A DNA stretch of 64,000 bases from Macrostomum hystrix (taxonomy: Eukaryota > Platyhelminthes > Macrostomidae): NCBI GenBank assembly GCA_950097015.1, contig CATNEN010000035.1, positions 1-64,000 of the forward strand. The letters are read 5' to 3'. The notes beneath the pieces were generated by a model. That model worked only from the letters and a program-made list of their open reading frames with translations, had not been told where the DNA came from and searched no databases. The translations under genes and the position numbers were made by a program. Below, in pieces: positions 47,319-58,631 of this stretch. Positions within the stretch are counted from its first letter, which is position 1, and every line of letters starts with the position of its first letter.

Positions 47319-50300
47319 ATGCTCCTAGCTGGAGACCAGTTGATGCTGCTGCACTCAGCGTCCTCGTCTTCATCGTCCTCGCTGCAGCATCCGATGGGCC
47401 AGCAACAGCAGCAGCAGCAGCAGCGACAACTGCAAGCAGTTTTCGAGCCTGCGGCAGGTCAGGATTCAATGGTCTGAGGTTTTTCGTAGGCGTACTTTTC
47501 ATTCCGCTGATTCCTAAGCAGAAAAATATTCCTGTATCTGGCACGGTGGACGTTAGGCTGAATATAATGTACATCCGTACATACTGCTAGACACTAAACT
47601 GCATACCATGAGTAACGAACAGGCTTTGGCCCATAAAAGACAAGCAACCCAGAGTCTTGACCTGCGACAAGCGACGAGTGAAACGTTGGCAGGCAGCGGG
47701 GCAGCGAGGGCATGTGGCTTTTGAGGGCGTGGCAAACGTCAGCTGTTCGAATTCCTGCGAGAATATATTTCAGGCTGTGCCATGTGTTGCCAAGCATTAA
47801 CTGCAAACCTTTGCCTATTTGGCCAGTATAAGAACAAAATCCTGTATTATCTGTGATGTATTTGGGATATTGTGTTTATACGTGTAGGATTCTTTGTAAA
47901 CATTATGCCATGCAGTCCACTAAGTGATCCCAGTTGTTGCGCGGGTCGCGTTGCCTATTGATTTTTACGATTTAAGTTAATTTAAGTGAATGCCTGCAGT
48001 GATGACACAGGCGAGCGGTTATGCAATCCCAACAGCCCGTGAAGCGAGCTGCTAATTTTCTGGGGTTTCGTGGAAAAGGTTATAAAATGGGGATTTTGAA
48101 GATCGTTCGTATACATTCCAGCCATGTGCCGTGGACAATGCCTGTTAGGGACTTGTGCAGAGGGCCACTTTAAAGTTTTCCTGTTCCTTCTTTCAATCAT
48201 CCCCCCAATTCACTAATTTCCCATCTGCATCCGACTCCTCTTCGCAATATCCAAAGCTTTAATTAAAGCACATTTCTTGAGCCAAAGAAACGATTGAAAA
48301 GACCACACGCGCCGGTTAAAGAGATAAGACAGCAAGGATGGAGATGACACAGGAGGGCCGTGAGATGGAAAAGTAGGGAGAGATGAGGAAGTAGGGAGAG
48401 ATGAGACAGGTGAGAGATGAGACAGGCGAGAGTTGAGGGCTGAGGGAGATGAGACAGGGGAGAGTTGAGGCCTGAAAGAGATGAGACAGGGGAGAGTTGA
48501 GGCCTGTGGGAGATGACACAGGGGAGAGTTGAGGCCTGAGGAAGATGAGACAGGGGAGAGTTGAGGCCTGAGGAAAATGAGACAGGGGAGAGTTGAGGCC
48601 TGTGGGAGATGAGACAGGCGAGAGTTGAGGCCCGAGGAAAATGAGACAGTGGAGAGTTGAGTCCTGAGGGAGATGAGACAGGGGAGAGTTGAGGACTGAA
48701 AGAGATGAGACAGGGGAGAGTTGAGGCCTGTGGGAGATGAGACAGGGGAGAGTTGAGGCCTGTGGGAGATGAGACAGGGGAGAGTTGAGGCCTGAGGAAA
48801 ATGAGACAGGGGAGAGTTGGGGCCTGAGGAAAATGAGACAGGGGACAGTTGAGGCCTGAGGAAAATGAGACAGGGGAGAGTTGAGGCCTGAGGGAGATGA
48901 GACAGGGGAGAGTTGAGGCCTGAGGAAAATGAGACAGGGGAGAGTTGAGGCCTGAGGAAAATGAGACAGGGGAGAGTTAAGGCCTGAGGAAAATGAGACA
49001 GGGGAGAGTTGAGGCCTGAGGAAAATGAGACAGGGGAGAGTTGAGGCCTGAGGAAAATGAGACAGGGGAGAGTTAAGGCCTGAGGAAAATGAGACAGGGG
49101 AGAGTTGAGGCCTGAGGAAAATGAGACAGGGGAGAGTTAAGGCCTGAGGAAAATGAGACAGGGGAGAGTTGAGGCCTGAGGAAAATGAGACAGGGGAGAG
49201 TTGAGGCCTGAGGAAAATGAGACAGGGGAGAGTTAAGGCCTGAGGAAAATGAGACAGGGGAGAGTTGAGGCCTGAGGAAAATGAGACAGGGGAGAGTTGA
49301 GGCCTGAGGGAGTTGAGACAGGGAAGAGGTGAGTGAGGAGATCCCAGATTTATTAAAATTAGGCCCTCTGATCTGATCTCGGGGTCTAATCCAGTTAATC
49401 TCATCCGCTCACATGTGTAGCACTTTTATAGTCAATTTTACAATCCGAATTACCAAATCGATTCCAGAGGCTGAAATAAAACTGGCGTTTCACAGCACAG
49501 GCAAACAGTTAACAGTACACGGTGAGTGCCTTGTCTCCATGCGGACTAATATGTGCAGTAATTTTCGATTTTACATAGCACAAAATATTTCTCTCTTATT
49601 CTGAATTTCAGTAATCGAAGCGAGAAATCTTCGATCTCAGAGTGCGCAAAGGTGCAACTCGTTTGTTAGGGTGAGGCTTTGGGATGGATGGATTCAGCTG
49701 GGGATGGATTCAGCTGGGGATGGATTCAGCTGGGGATGGATTCAGCTGGGGATGGATTCAGCTGGGGATGGATTCAGCTGGGGATGGATTCAGCTGGGGA
49801 TGGATTCAGGTGGGGATGGATTCAGCTGGGGATGGATTCAGCTGGGGATGGATTCAGCTGGGGATGGATTCAGCTGGGGATGGATTCAGCTGGGGATGGA
49901 TTCAGCTGTGGATGGATTCAGCTGGGGATGGATTCAGCTGGGGATGGATTCAGCTGGGGATGGATTCAGCTGGGGATGGATTCAGCTGGGGATGGATTCA
50001 GCTGTGGATGGATTCAGCTGGGGATGGATTCAGCTGGGGATGGATTCAGCTGTGGATGGATTCAGCTGGGGATGGATTCAGCTGTGGATGGATTCAGCTG
50101 GGGGGTGAATTCAGCTGGGGATGGATTCAGCTGGGGATGGATTCAGCTGGGGATGGATTCAGCTGGGGATGGATTCAGCTGGGGATGGATTCAGCTGGGG
50201 ATGGATTCAGCTGGGGATGGATTCAGCTGGGGATGGATTCAGCTGGGGATGGATTCAGCTGGGGATGGATTCAGCTGGGGATGGATTCAGCTGGGGATGG

Positions 50301-53300
50301 ATTCAGCTATGGTTGGATCTTATATGGAAGAATTCAGGAAGGGGTGAGTTTAGATGGGGATGGATTCAGGTGTGGATCAGAATTTATTCAACGCATTTTT
50401 ATTTCCCAACTCTGTTATCCCATTCGCTCGCCGCCAGTTGGGTTTCTCACCTGAGTCGGGCAGCAATCGTGGCGCTAAATGGCAGACTGGGCCGGTGCCC
50501 AACACCGACTTCCCGCTATTCGACCGGCACTTCGCTATCGACCTCCCGTCGCAGGCGCCTCCTCTGCCGACATCGGTTGCCGGTGGCGACTCAATGCTGC
50601 GACGCGGACACTGCTTGATGGTGTCGGTCTGGAGCCAGATTCAGAACGGAGGGTAGGCTGGGGAGTGGAAGAAGAAGAACGGGGACACTTAATTCGTTTC
50701 GTGGAAAATTTATTTACTGTAGATAGCTATTGACTAGCTAATATGCTTCATGATAAATAAATGAAAATAAAATAAAGACCAATTATTCGTAAAAAAAGTT
50801 TTTTTTAAATTCGTCCAAGCAACAAGATTTGCAATATATATTAAAAGAACAGCACTGTATCTGCTTCCAATAAAAATGTGGAACCCACAAAAAAAGGATT
50901 TCGTGGGTTTTTTTTCGTGAAAACTGCCTATTATAAATTTTCAAAGAAACGAATTTCTTCTTCTAGTGGTACTTAAGCTGTACCAAAGCTTTCCTGATCT
51001 CAAAGCAGCAGGTAATTATTTCTCTCCTGTTTCGGTTGCAGATTTTCTGAATTCCTCGGCTGTGCCACATTCCCAGTGCAGTCGCTAATCGGAGTGCACA
51101 AGGTAGGCATTGGGGCGAGACAAGGAAGATTTTGGTTGAAATGATGCCCTAATAACTTGATATTAGATTGCCCTGTCAGGTAAGAATACTACAAGAAGCA
51201 ACTGCTTGAAAATAAGCATTTTAAAGGAGGTTCTTTACAGTATAAATAAGACCACAAGGGTACTTGAAATACGCAGTGTTTTTCTGTAACTTAAAAAATA
51301 TTCGCCCAATCGCCATTAAAATCCAGAACACGGGCTAAAATCTTCCGCTCTATCCGATAAAACAACTCAAAGCTCCCAAATCCGGCCCGTTGTCCCTTCC
51401 AACACCAACAGTATCCTGTCTCATCTCTCCCGTGTCTCATCTCTCCCGTGTCTCATCTCTCCCGTGTCTCATCTCTCCCGTGTCTCATCTCTCCCGTGTC
51501 TCATCTCTCCCGTGTCTCATCTCTCCCGTGTCTCATCTCTCCCGTGTCTCATCTCTCCCGTGTCTCATCTCTCCCGTGTCTCATCTCTCCCGTGTCTCAT
51601 CTCTCCCGTGTCTCATCTCTCCCGTGTCTCATCTCTCCCGTGTCTCATCTCTCCCGTGTCTCATCTCTCCCGTGTCTCATCTCTCCCGTGTCTCATCTCT
51701 CCCGTGTCTCATCTCTCCCGTGTCTCATCTCTCCCGTGTCTCATCTCTCCCGTGTCTCATCTCTCCCGTGTCTCATCTCTCCCGTGTCTCATCTCTCCCG
51801 TGTCTCATCTCTCCCGTGTCTCATCTCTCCCGTGTCTCATCTCTCCCGTGTCTCATCTCTCCCGTGTCTCATCTCTCCCGTGTCTCATCTCTCCCGTGTC
51901 TCATCTCTCCCGTGTCTCATCTCTCCCGTGTCTCATCTCTCCCGTGTCTCATCTCTCCCGTGTCTCATCTCTCCCGTGTCTCATCTTTCCCGTGTCTCAT
52001 CTCTCCCATGTCTCATCTCTCCCGTGTCTCATCTCTCCCGTGTCTCATCTCTCCCGTGTCTAATCTCTCTCGTGTCTCACCTCTCCCGTGTCTCATCTTT
52101 CCCGTGTCTCATCTCTCCCGTGTCTCATCTCTCCCGTGTCTCATCTCTCCCATCTCTCTCATTTGTTTTGGGAGCTATCACTAAGTTGGCAGTGGGTATT
52201 TGAAATATCCCAGTTGTCTCTGCCCATGGGGTCTTTCTTAAGCCCTGAGAAGCTCGTTGCAACTCCAGAAAATCTTCCGTACCGAATCTTTAACTACTCG
52301 TTCTGATCTGCACAGCCCAGCAGCTGGTACAGGCTGGTGAACGAGATGACCGCATCCATCACCATCGCCTCCTCTTCGACATCAACTGCCGATTCTGCCG
52401 CCGTTCCGCCGCTACCGACACCGGCACCGGCTGGCGGCGGGTTCGACCTGAAAGAGGCTCTGATTCGCCGAGCCCCGGATCGGGGCCTCGGCTTCACCGT
52501 GGCCGGCTCCGGGCCCTCGCACGTCAGCAAGGTGGAACGCCGCAGTCCGGCTGACGCTGCCGGCGTCCGGGCAGGCGACTACATCCTGCGCGTGGACGGC
52601 AGGCGAGTCGCCGAATCCGACAACGAGACTGTAGTGCGACTGTTGCGCAACACCGGCGGTGCCGCCGCGGTCCGCTTGCTGCTGGGTCGATCCCGCAGCT
52701 GTCAGCACCAGTTGCCAATGACTTCGTCAGCTTCGTCGGCTTCAGCGATTGGCTCGTCATCGTCATCAGCTGTGGCGTCAGCTGTGGCAAAGAGTCCAAG
52801 TCTGCCTTTATCTTATTGTAAGCGGCTTTTAGATAAGCAGAATCAGCAGCAGCATCAACAGCAACAACAGCAGAAGCTACAGAACCAACAACCTACAGGC
52901 CAGACAACAGCTGCAGCCGCAACTGTAATTAAGCGCGATATTAAATCTCTATATGACATTGTAAGTGACTGATTAAACTGAGCGTAAATTAAGTTTTTAT
53001 TTATTGTCTATTTTTAATATTTTTTCTTAGTTGATTTTAAGTTACCTTATTGGAAGTTATTGCTTTATTGAAAGTCTAGTGGCAATTTTTATATTGCAAT
53101 ACACATTAAGTAGTAAAGACGCTATTTATGTTACTTACAGTAAAATTTACGTTTTGATACGCTTCTTTTAAACTGCCGAAAATCCTATTTTTCGTGTAAA
53201 ATTTCCTTAACAACAATTAAAGATATTAGAGAGTGTAGTACTTCTTCCTACATTCCCTAAATTGCAGTCAAGTACTCAGAATGGCCAAATAGCAAGCTTT

Positions 53301-54540
53301 GCTCCGGCTATTGCAGCTGGCTATCAAATGCGATTCTGTTTCATGGATCAGCTAATTGTGCGGCCAAGCGAGATGCTTATGCACTCGGGTCCGCTGACTA
53401 TGGCTGACGTCAAGACTGGCGCAACCACGGCATCCATTCGTGTCTTTCTGTTCCCGGATTTGCTGCTTTTGGCGCAGACGGGCTCCCAATTGCATCCTGG
53501 CCGGGATCAAGATGGCCTAGTCCACGAGCTGCTTCGGGATCCGATTCACATTCATCAAATTACGCAGTGCTTCGTTATTAAAGGCCACTCTGGTAAGAAA
53601 ATAGGCTATTTTTCGATATTTACTACTTTGGAGTTTGAGTTTGGATCCCAGTGAAGGAAGAAATTTGAAATTTTCGATACATATCGGTTAACAGCTTCGA
53701 AAATGATTTATGTTTATAAGTAACAAATGATGACTTCTTATATTGTAAAACGCTAGAATAGCTAAATATCATTACCGCAACAAACAATAGGGATAACAAA
53801 ACGAAAAAGCTAACTTGGAGTACCAGGGCATCGATCCCTGTACCTCTCGCATGCTAAGCGAGCGCTCTACCATTTGAGCTAGTACCCCTTAGTACTAGTG
53901 GTGATATTGATGTAATTTAAATTGTTTAGCGTCTGCAAAACCATCTTTTCGAGGAACCCCGTGGAAACTACATTTCATATCCATTGCTGTCGACATTTTG
54001 AAGCCGTTAAGCTTTTTACTAACTTACCATTTCCAAACAATTCACCACAATAACAAGGCATTACTTTTTTCTATAGAATAATCACAACGCAATGGCAGTC
54101 GTAGCATTTGAAAAAAACCACCTGCTCCCTGCTCCCGTCCCTTGGCTGAGCGTTAATTCACAGCCATAGTAAGCTTAACATTAGATAGAATTCAGTTACA
54201 CATATTGTGTGTGTGTGTGTGTGTGTGCGTGTGTGTATGTGTGTGCAAACTTAGAGCTACTGACGCATAAAAAAACAACTTTAAATGTAGAATTCTGATT
54301 AGAGTACTGAAATAAAAAACCTGAGAGTTAATTTTTAAGTCGTGATACATATTTATTCGTCTAGCGGCTCTAGCCAATACCAATCCGATTCCCAAAAACC
54401 CCGCAGACCTGAGCCTAAAGTACATCGGTGCGGACGGGGGCTCACAGCACCTGCGGCTTCGCTGCCCAGCTGGTGAACGAGACTGCTACGCGTGGTGTCG
54501 TCGGATTCAGGACCGACTGCTGCAGACAGTCATTCTGTAG
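47319..54540 (+). CDS. RGS3-like C2-PDZ-PH scaffold protein without an RGS domain
   Basis: Eight exons: 47319-47457, 49468-49521, 49612-49670, 50438-50652, 51042-51102, 52316-52960, 53268-53592 and 54365-54540. Phases join at every border and give 557 residues. After a Ser/Gln-rich start, residues about 47-183 are a C2 domain (LMVSVWSQIQ, FLGCATFPVQSL, SSWYRL; compare VTVWNRA, LIGCMSFGVKSL, SGWYYL in human RGS3). Its calcium-loop CDPYV is CNSFV, so calcium binding is unlikely. Residues 221-300 are a PDZ domain with the ligand loop GLGF at 233-236. A polyglutamine linker follows, then a PH domain (about 425-550; SIRVFLFPDLLLLAQ, WCRRIQDRLLQ). This is the RGS3 order, but the frame stops right after the PH helix and no RGS exon was seen downstream. 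It would act at membranes as an adaptor rather than a GTPase activator. Exon 1 is the least certain. Confidence 0.82.
48385..49335. repeat. 32-bp minisatellite in intron 1 of the RGS3-like gene
   Basis: About 29 copies of a 32-bp unit containing AATGAGACAGGGGAGAGTTG. The left copies vary (CTGTGGGAG, CTGAAAGAG) and the right copies are nearly identical. The GTTAAGG variant lies at 48977, 49073, 49137 and 49233, alternating spacings of 96 and 64 bp, a 160-bp higher-order unit. The array ends about 130 bp before the next exon. Confidence 0.95.
49679..50318. repeat. 16-bp minisatellite in intron 3 of the RGS3-like gene
   Basis: About 39 copies of GGGGATGGATTCAGCT, starting only about 9 nt after the 5' splice site at 49670/49671. 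Few variants (AGGTGG, CTGTGG). G-runs recur every 16 nt in the sense strand of the transcript. Confidence 0.96.
51417..52155. repeat. 16-bp minisatellite in intron 5 of the RGS3-like gene
   Basis: About 45 copies of CTCATCTCTCCCGTGT; the first 540 bp are practically perfect and variants occur only after about 51985. It is pyrimidine-rich in the sense strand and ends about 160 bp before the exon-6 acceptor. All three forward frames are open over about 700 bp for the same reason as the 14-bp array. Confidence 0.97.
53816..53888 (-). tRNA. tRNA-Ala (anticodon AGC)
   Basis: A complete 73-nt tRNA gene on the minus strand. The acceptor stem pairs GGGGTAC with GTACTCC and includes the G3:U70 pair that identifies alanine tRNAs. 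The D arm is AGCTCAAATGGTAGAGC, the anticodon arm CTCGC-TTAGCAT-GCGAG reads AGC, and the T arm is CAGGG-ATCGATG-CCCTG, a variant also seen in animal tRNA-Ala(AGC). The discriminator base is A and no CCA is encoded. It has no intron. It lies antisense inside intron 7 of the RGS3-like gene. Confidence 0.95.
54205..54245. repeat. GT dinucleotide microsatellite
   Basis: About 20 GT repeats with two interruptions (GC, AT), in intron 7 of the RGS3-like gene. Confidence 0.9.
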
Positions 54541-54846
54541 GCCTTGTGATCACTGTGAACGCATTATGTTTCATTTATTTAATTCAGGTCTTAATTTTCG
54601 GAGGATCTACATCAGTTGCTTTTTAGTTGCGTAACCTTTAGCTACACAGATGACTCCACAAAGTTAATTTGTTAATTCATTTGCACAATGTCAAAAGATT
54701 CTATTACATTGCAGCGATGCATACGGAAAGTTTTTTATTTCATAGTTATTTAACTATAACATTTTAACTAAAAGTAAGTTTACTATTGTACAGATCAACA
54801 GCTAGCTTAAGTTTCTTATTGTAAGATTGCTTCGATCGTTAAATCG

Positions 54847-54852
54847 AATAAA
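54847..54852 (+). terminator. polyadenylation signal of the RGS3-like gene
   Basis: AATAAA about 310 nt after the TAG at 54540. It supports the idea that the gene really ends with the PH domain. Confidence 0.5.
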
Positions 54853-57170
54853 ACGTCGATGAAAATTTTACTATATATTTTTGAAAATTCTCGTTTTATT
54901 TTCGTATGATGTGACAGCGGCTTTTTAGGTGGTAATAATATTTTTAGGCATTTATTATTCCAATAATTTATATTCCCCTTTCCCTTCCAGATGACTCACC
55001 ATTTTTCCTGTGACCTTGAGCACCAACCCCTCCTCCGGTCGTAAATAATTTGCAGTTTTGTGGTTTTTCTTCGGTCAAATTCACCCACCATATAGCGCCA
55101 TATAGGAGGTGAGGACCATACATACAGTATGTTCTAATGTAAGTCTAATTTACTCGTAGGGTTTAGATAGTCTTGCACACGAGATCACATGGGAGCTCTC
55201 TCTTCATTGTCGTTCCTGCGCGCCAATTTTAAATGCCCGAAAGCTCTAATGGTATTGCTGTGTACCTGGACTGCTTGCTATTTTTGCATGAGGTCGATTT
55301 TCGTACCCGCTTAAATTTGAAAATAGCTTGTCTTTTATACTAATAAAATTAAATAGTTTTAACAAGTACTATACTATCCCCTTATAACATTTTATAGCTA
55401 GACGACCATAAGATGTCCTATAACAATACTACTGAAAAATAAGCAATACGTAGGCCTTGTCTAGCCTACGTAGCATTATATCAGAATATATAAAGATTGC
55501 TCGGGCTCGAGTAGTTGATTGAAGTGCACTTTGAAGGCAATTATACGCAGGTACTGTGGACATTGTGATTGAATTAGAGAACAGGATGAAAATGCAGTAT
55601 GTTTAAATGAAATATATTCTGTTTAAAACATTATATAACGATCTTTAAGAAACAAGCATACAATTTTTTATGAAATATGAAAAAACTATGTGTAAATTTA
55701 TGGACTTTTTACCGGCTCTACCGGTTTTAAAATTTACCGAACACCGGGTGGTGAAAAGGGGCGATATCACACACTAGAAGTGAATAACGATAAAAACAAT
55801 CGCAGCAGTGCTAGAGTTGAGTCAGAGATACAGACTCAATATAAATATTATTCTATTTCGTCTCGTGTTCATCGGTTTAAAATGCTCTGATGTAAGACGG
55901 ATTGAAAAACTGGCAACATTAGACATACTTCAGATGCTGATTTTATCGCCGTAACATTAGCGTTAATAATTAGTAGTAAAAAAGCTAACTATATAAAACT
56001 AACTAACTAACTATCAAACGTAACAAAAGCTCAAAATTTCAATAACGATCTGAAGATTTTACGAGCTCCGAGCTAAATGTTCAAACTTTGGTACAATTTA
56101 TCGAACACGTTTAAAAAGGCGGGTACGAAAAAGGGTTACAAAACGTGGTTCAAATGAAGGTTCAAATGTTCTCTCAAGGCCGCAGTCATTTGACTATTAA
56201 ACTCTGCTTTTCATTCTCTGCCATTGTGTGCCTCCACCAGCTCGGTAGAACTGTTTACTATATTTCTTTTGTGAGAAAATAAAAGGCAATTCGCGTCGCA
56301 AAAACGCTACCTCTATTTATTATTTTTTTAAATGTGAACTCAGAATGAGCATTGAAACTCAAAACTGAAGTTCCCTTTAAAGCAGACATTGATGTACAGG
56401 CTTGTGCAAAAAAGCTTTATTCTCATAATTTAACTTGACAGCATCAGCTGTGGGTGAATTTCAAGTTCGCGAAAACTTCGAACTATACACTAACTAAAAA
56501 ACACCTCATAGCGTTATAGTTCAGCTCTCATTGTCTACCTGTTTATTAGAAATTTCGCGCACTCGAAAGCCGAAGTTCCCTTTTGGGTTTTTGGCAGAGA
56601 AGCTTATGTGACGTTGTCTCTCTAATTTAATGTAAGTTTAATTATATGCTATTTCTAATTAAGTGCATTATTTTCGTTAGCTATATTTGTTAGGGATATT
56701 TCTTTGGTTTTCTATTAATATTTATAATGGTTTTGTTTTTGTGTACTACATAGTCGTTCGTATTCAAATGTGCTAATTAGGCCTTTCCAGGAAGGCCCCC
56801 ACACCCCCCTGGGCTTGTTCTACGACTGCAGAGTGCTGGTTGTTATTTTATCAGTGACTAATCTGAACTGTAGCTGTGTTTCAAGTGAAATCCATTGAGT
56901 AGCTCTGTAACCCATTAAAGATATAGCCAGCATTCGCCGTAAAGACGGTCTCTTGACTCTCTTGGCCACTCTGTCCCTCGGGGCTGAGCATTTCATGAAG
57001 CTGGTACTCTGCCATAGAGTACTAGCGCGAGCCAGCGCTACCGGAGGTGGCCCTGGCGAATGGAAATTAAAAACCTCCAACTACTACTTTTTCCATCATT
57101 TTTCAAAAATAGTATATCACGCTTTTTTTTTCGACAAAAACAATTTTTTTGCCGAAATTTAATCAAAAAT
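54853..57170. other. 2.3-kb AT-rich intergenic region
   Basis: No convincing exon. A minus-strand frame at 56820-57080 (86 codons) lies in a locally GC-richer patch, but its resemblance to retroelement proteins is too weak to claim. No array is present. Confidence 0.35.
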
Positions 57171-57640
57171 TTGCTATCATTCTAAACCAATGGCCTATTC
57201 AGGCCGGAGGTCTAAATTCCAACCTGTGTTTTCAGCGGGGCTTCCCTTAGAGCCTAAAGGTGTTCGGGGTTGCCTTCGTTGCCAAATGGATGCTCCTTTG
57301 AGCCCATTGGCCCCTTGTTGCTCGTAATGGGGTCCAGTCGAGGGACCGGCTTTAGGCTGGGGGCCGGTTCTTCGGTGTCTGAAGTATCCCTACGCGTGTG
57401 GGGCCTTTTAGGTGCTCAGGGGCATCAAATCTCCAAAACTCGGGGGGTTCTCCAGCCCTCTCTGGCCGTCTGTCTGTGGTGCCGTGGCAAGCAGGGGCCT
57501 CCTCCTTGGGGACGGGAGTCCGAGGCTTTGGAGGTTCACTTGGCTCTCAAGTTTCCCGGGAATGGCTGCCTAGCTGCTTAATCCTGTAATTCCCGACCCG
57601 GGGGCGGCCTGAGTGGGTTGGGTGGCCCTCAATAAACTCT
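57171..57640 (+). other. GC-rich island ending in AATAAA, possible retroposon 3' end
   Basis: About 470 bp of much higher GC than the surrounding AT-rich DNA, ending with AATAAA at 57631-57636. A 103-codon forward frame (57270-57581) lacks any recognisable domain. Abrupt composition edges and a terminal polyadenylation signal suggest an inserted element or retrocopied transcript end. No reverse transcriptase was seen. Confidence 0.35.
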
Positions 57641-57881
57641 TAAAACTCATTTTCTTTTCACTACTCAATACTTATTTTTTCCGGCTCCTATGCGATGGAG
57701 TGTTCAGAGGTCTCGAGAACTGTCTTTGCGGCCAGATGCGTTTGTGCTTGTACCAAGCGTATCCCAAACATTTGTGAGCATTTTTCCAACACTGCGTTTT
57801 TTTAATTCATGCGCAATTTTTTTTTGTTTTTATGCATACCTCAAAATATTTTCGTTTTTCGTTACTTCCAAAATCGTGTAA

Positions 57882-57953
57882 ACTCCCCCCCACACCAGTT
57901 ACGCACTTGTTTTTAGCTTTGTGTTCTCGCACTTCACTGGTGTGGGGGGGAGT
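57882..57953. repeat. 18-bp perfect inverted repeat
   Basis: ACTCCCCCCCACACCAGT at 57882-57899 and its exact complement at 57936-57953, with a 36-nt loop. It could form a strong hairpin or be the ends of a very short inverted-repeat element. Confidence 0.85.
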
Positions 57954-58059
57954 ACCAACTTGACTGTATCGTGATTCCAAAAAAATAAACGGTAATCAGC
58001 GGCAGAGGCCCGGCTAGGGCCTGATCCGCGGGGGAGACCCCACTACCACTGAAAAAAAA

Positions 58060-58096
58060 GACGATCTCTTAATTCGAAGGCCCAATTTATTGCATG
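58060..58096 (+). ncRNA. spliced-leader-like sequence (SL RNA gene, pseudogene or retrocopied leader)
   Basis: A 37-nt stretch containing GACGATCTCTT and ending CAATTTATTGCATG. Schistosome spliced leaders end GATTTGTTGCATG, and the Macrostomum leader, as I remember it, has GACGGTCTCTT and ends CAATTTATTGCATG, so the match covers both halves. The base after ATG is not the GT donor expected of an SL RNA gene (it reads AGAGTG). A possible Sm-like AGTTTTTG lies at 58114-58121. Lack of a donor favours a pseudogene, or the 5' end of a retrocopied trans-spliced mRNA, over a working gene. The element is preceded by an A8 run. Confidence 0.45.
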
Positions 58097-58631
58097 AGAG
58101 TGCTTTCCGCTACAGTTTTTGTAACGATTGATAATTTACCTTGCTTTTAAAATAAACCGAAACTGCTACGCCTATTCGTTGAAACCGAAAATTCGTCATA
58201 CTTATATAAGTCGCAGTGATTCAGCCAGCGTGTCTTGCTTCTCCACGAAGACTTTTCTCAATATCGCGGCATATTTTAACTTTGCTATTTCCTATAAACG
58301 CGTGAGCAGGAGACGACAAAGATTATTGACGAATAGTCGCTCGGTAAGTAAAACTGAAGGAAATCTCTTCTGCTTGCTATAACCGTGGCGCGTGATATCT
58401 TTAAACCGCAGGATCCACTACACTAATGAATATAGATTGTTGAAACATTATATCTTAACTCATCCAACGGTTGTACTTGCAAACAGCACTGTACATATAA
58501 ATTGTACTTGGTATAAAAATTATCTACTTTTTTCTTTGACGAGCGTTTGAGAAGTTTGATGTTCGAGAGGGTATTGCAAAAGGCCCCTTCTAATAATCCC
58601 TTATGACCGGGGATATAATGTGTCTGGAGTT

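Noticed and set aside
56937-56954. Segment CCGTAAAGACGGTCTCTT resembling the 5' end of a Macrostomum spliced leader
   Set aside because: It is followed by unrelated sequence, and I am not certain enough of the remembered leader 5' end; chance or fragment cannot be separated.
56820-57080. Minus-strand frame suggestive of a retroelement C terminus
   Set aside because: Only 86 codons and no diagnostic reverse-transcriptase or endonuclease motif.
57270-57581. 103-codon forward frame in the GC-rich island
   Set aside because: Composition alone explains the open frame; no motif or repeat family was recognised.
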